A DNA stretch of 41,547 bases from a bacterium (GTDB lineage Bacteria; Patescibacteriota; Minisyncoccia; Sungbacterales; HO2-52-23): the NCBI GenBank assembly GCA_030697525.1, contig JAUYPW010000002.1, positions 1 to 41,547 on the forward strand, given 5' to 3'. A program made the translations under genes and the position numbers. The first letter of the stretch is position 1. Each line of letters starts with the position of its first letter. Below the pieces are notes generated by a model that searched no databases, was not told where the DNA came from, and worked only from the letters and a program-made list of their open reading frames with translations. Below are positions 41,377 to 41,547 of the stretch, piece by piece.

Positions 41377-41547
41377 ACTTTTATATATGTGGCGATGGTA
41401 ATGCCGAGAAATGTGAGCGCTAAAATATATTTTGTTTGGAGTGGCAGTTGCCGAATCAATGTTGCATACCACAGGGCGACGATATTTGCGATGAATGATA
41501 TAAAAAGCAACAAAAAACTTAAACCTTCAACGGTTTTTGTTTTATGA
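41349..41547 (-). CDS. PQ-loop / SemiSWEET-like membrane protein (C-terminal part)
   Basis: Minus-strand frame entering at the right edge; 65 residues visible, ending WRIQQKKN. HKTKTVEGLSFLLLFISFIA, then NIVALWYATLIRQLPL and a second helix (YILALTFLGITIATYIKVWR). The order T-K-T-V-E-G-L-S ... W-Y-A is the ending of PQ-loop (MtN3/SemiSWEET-like) repeats, small carriers or lysosomal-type transporters. The gene start is outside the window. Its end overlaps the ddl start by 28 bases. Confidence 0.55.
   Translation of the reverse strand, partial: HKTKTVEGLSFLLLFISFIANIVALWYATLIRQLPLQTKYILALTFLGITIATYIKVWRIQQKKN

Noticed and set aside
41377-41472. Upstream extension of ddl
   Set aside because: The region codes for the PQ-loop-like protein in another frame, and MAHTTEKKLKIAVL is the natural Ddl start.

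Overview
The window looks like a chromosomal segment of a Patescibacteria (Candidate Phyla Radiation) bacterium, most likely a parcubacterial lineage. The signs are tightly packed genes with 1-13 base overlaps, two blocks of type IV pilus and minor pilin genes with PilX-like surface proteins, housekeeping genes that mostly lack Shine-Dalgarno sites, an intein in gyrB, a shortened valine-tRNA ligase, and rplK with no rplA behind it. UGA acts as a stop (gyrB, thyA), so the genetic code is the standard bacterial one. No family name was checked by a database search; names rest on motifs read from the sequence.

Layout. 1-2745 (minus strand): the start of a FemAB-like gene, a DoxX-like membrane protein, a P-loop/CYTH two-domain protein and a secreted DUF3943-like protein, then tRNA-Ser(GCU). 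3000-9745 (plus): first pilus block with a PilC platform, three pseudopilins and a 1007-residue PilX-like protein carrying a predicted seven-bladed propeller. 9776-10886 (minus): a small ORF and an atypical response-regulator-like protein, followed by about 480 bases of structured non-coding DNA. 11365-17938 (plus): second pilus block with PilM, PilC, major pilin, prepilin peptidase, a DUF4430-like anchor protein and four more minor pilins. It runs directly into ligA, gatC, gatA and two membrane-linked hypotheticals. 22932-23785: a structured RNA candidate, initiator tRNA-Met, a second CAU tRNA, a 45-residue basic protein and tRNA-Asp. 23860-25121 (minus): two unrecognised genes. 25239-29775 (plus): a mitochondrial-type PheRS and gyrB with an intein. 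29776-31181: a second copy of the structured RNA candidate as leader to secE-nusG-rplK. 31291-34318: dCMP deaminase, thyA, folA, tsaD. 34344-36374 (minus): a histidine phosphatase and an aldehyde dehydrogenase. 36472-39850: valS, a PrsW-like protease and Hsp20. 39923-41547 (minus): an unknown anchored protein, ddl and a PQ-loop-like membrane protein cut by the window edge.

How it works together. The two pilus blocks can build one pilus with two alternative minor-pilin sets; the first carries large adhesin-like modules suited to attachment to a host cell. The deaminase-thyA-folA group makes dTMP. gatCA, valS and the PheRS serve translation, and the secE-nusG-rplK leader may be RNA-controlled.

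The most unusual signals are: (1) two copies of a 50-nt RNA core with identical GA-rich strands but different, compensated helices, one directly upstream of secE; (2) a 145-nt three-way-junction element upstream of pilM; (3) tandem 7-bp and 8-bp repeats at the start codons of two prepilin genes, a length that would allow phase variation; (4) two expression styles, leaderless or SD-free housekeeping genes against accessory genes with consensus promoters, Shine-Dalgarno sites and terminators.
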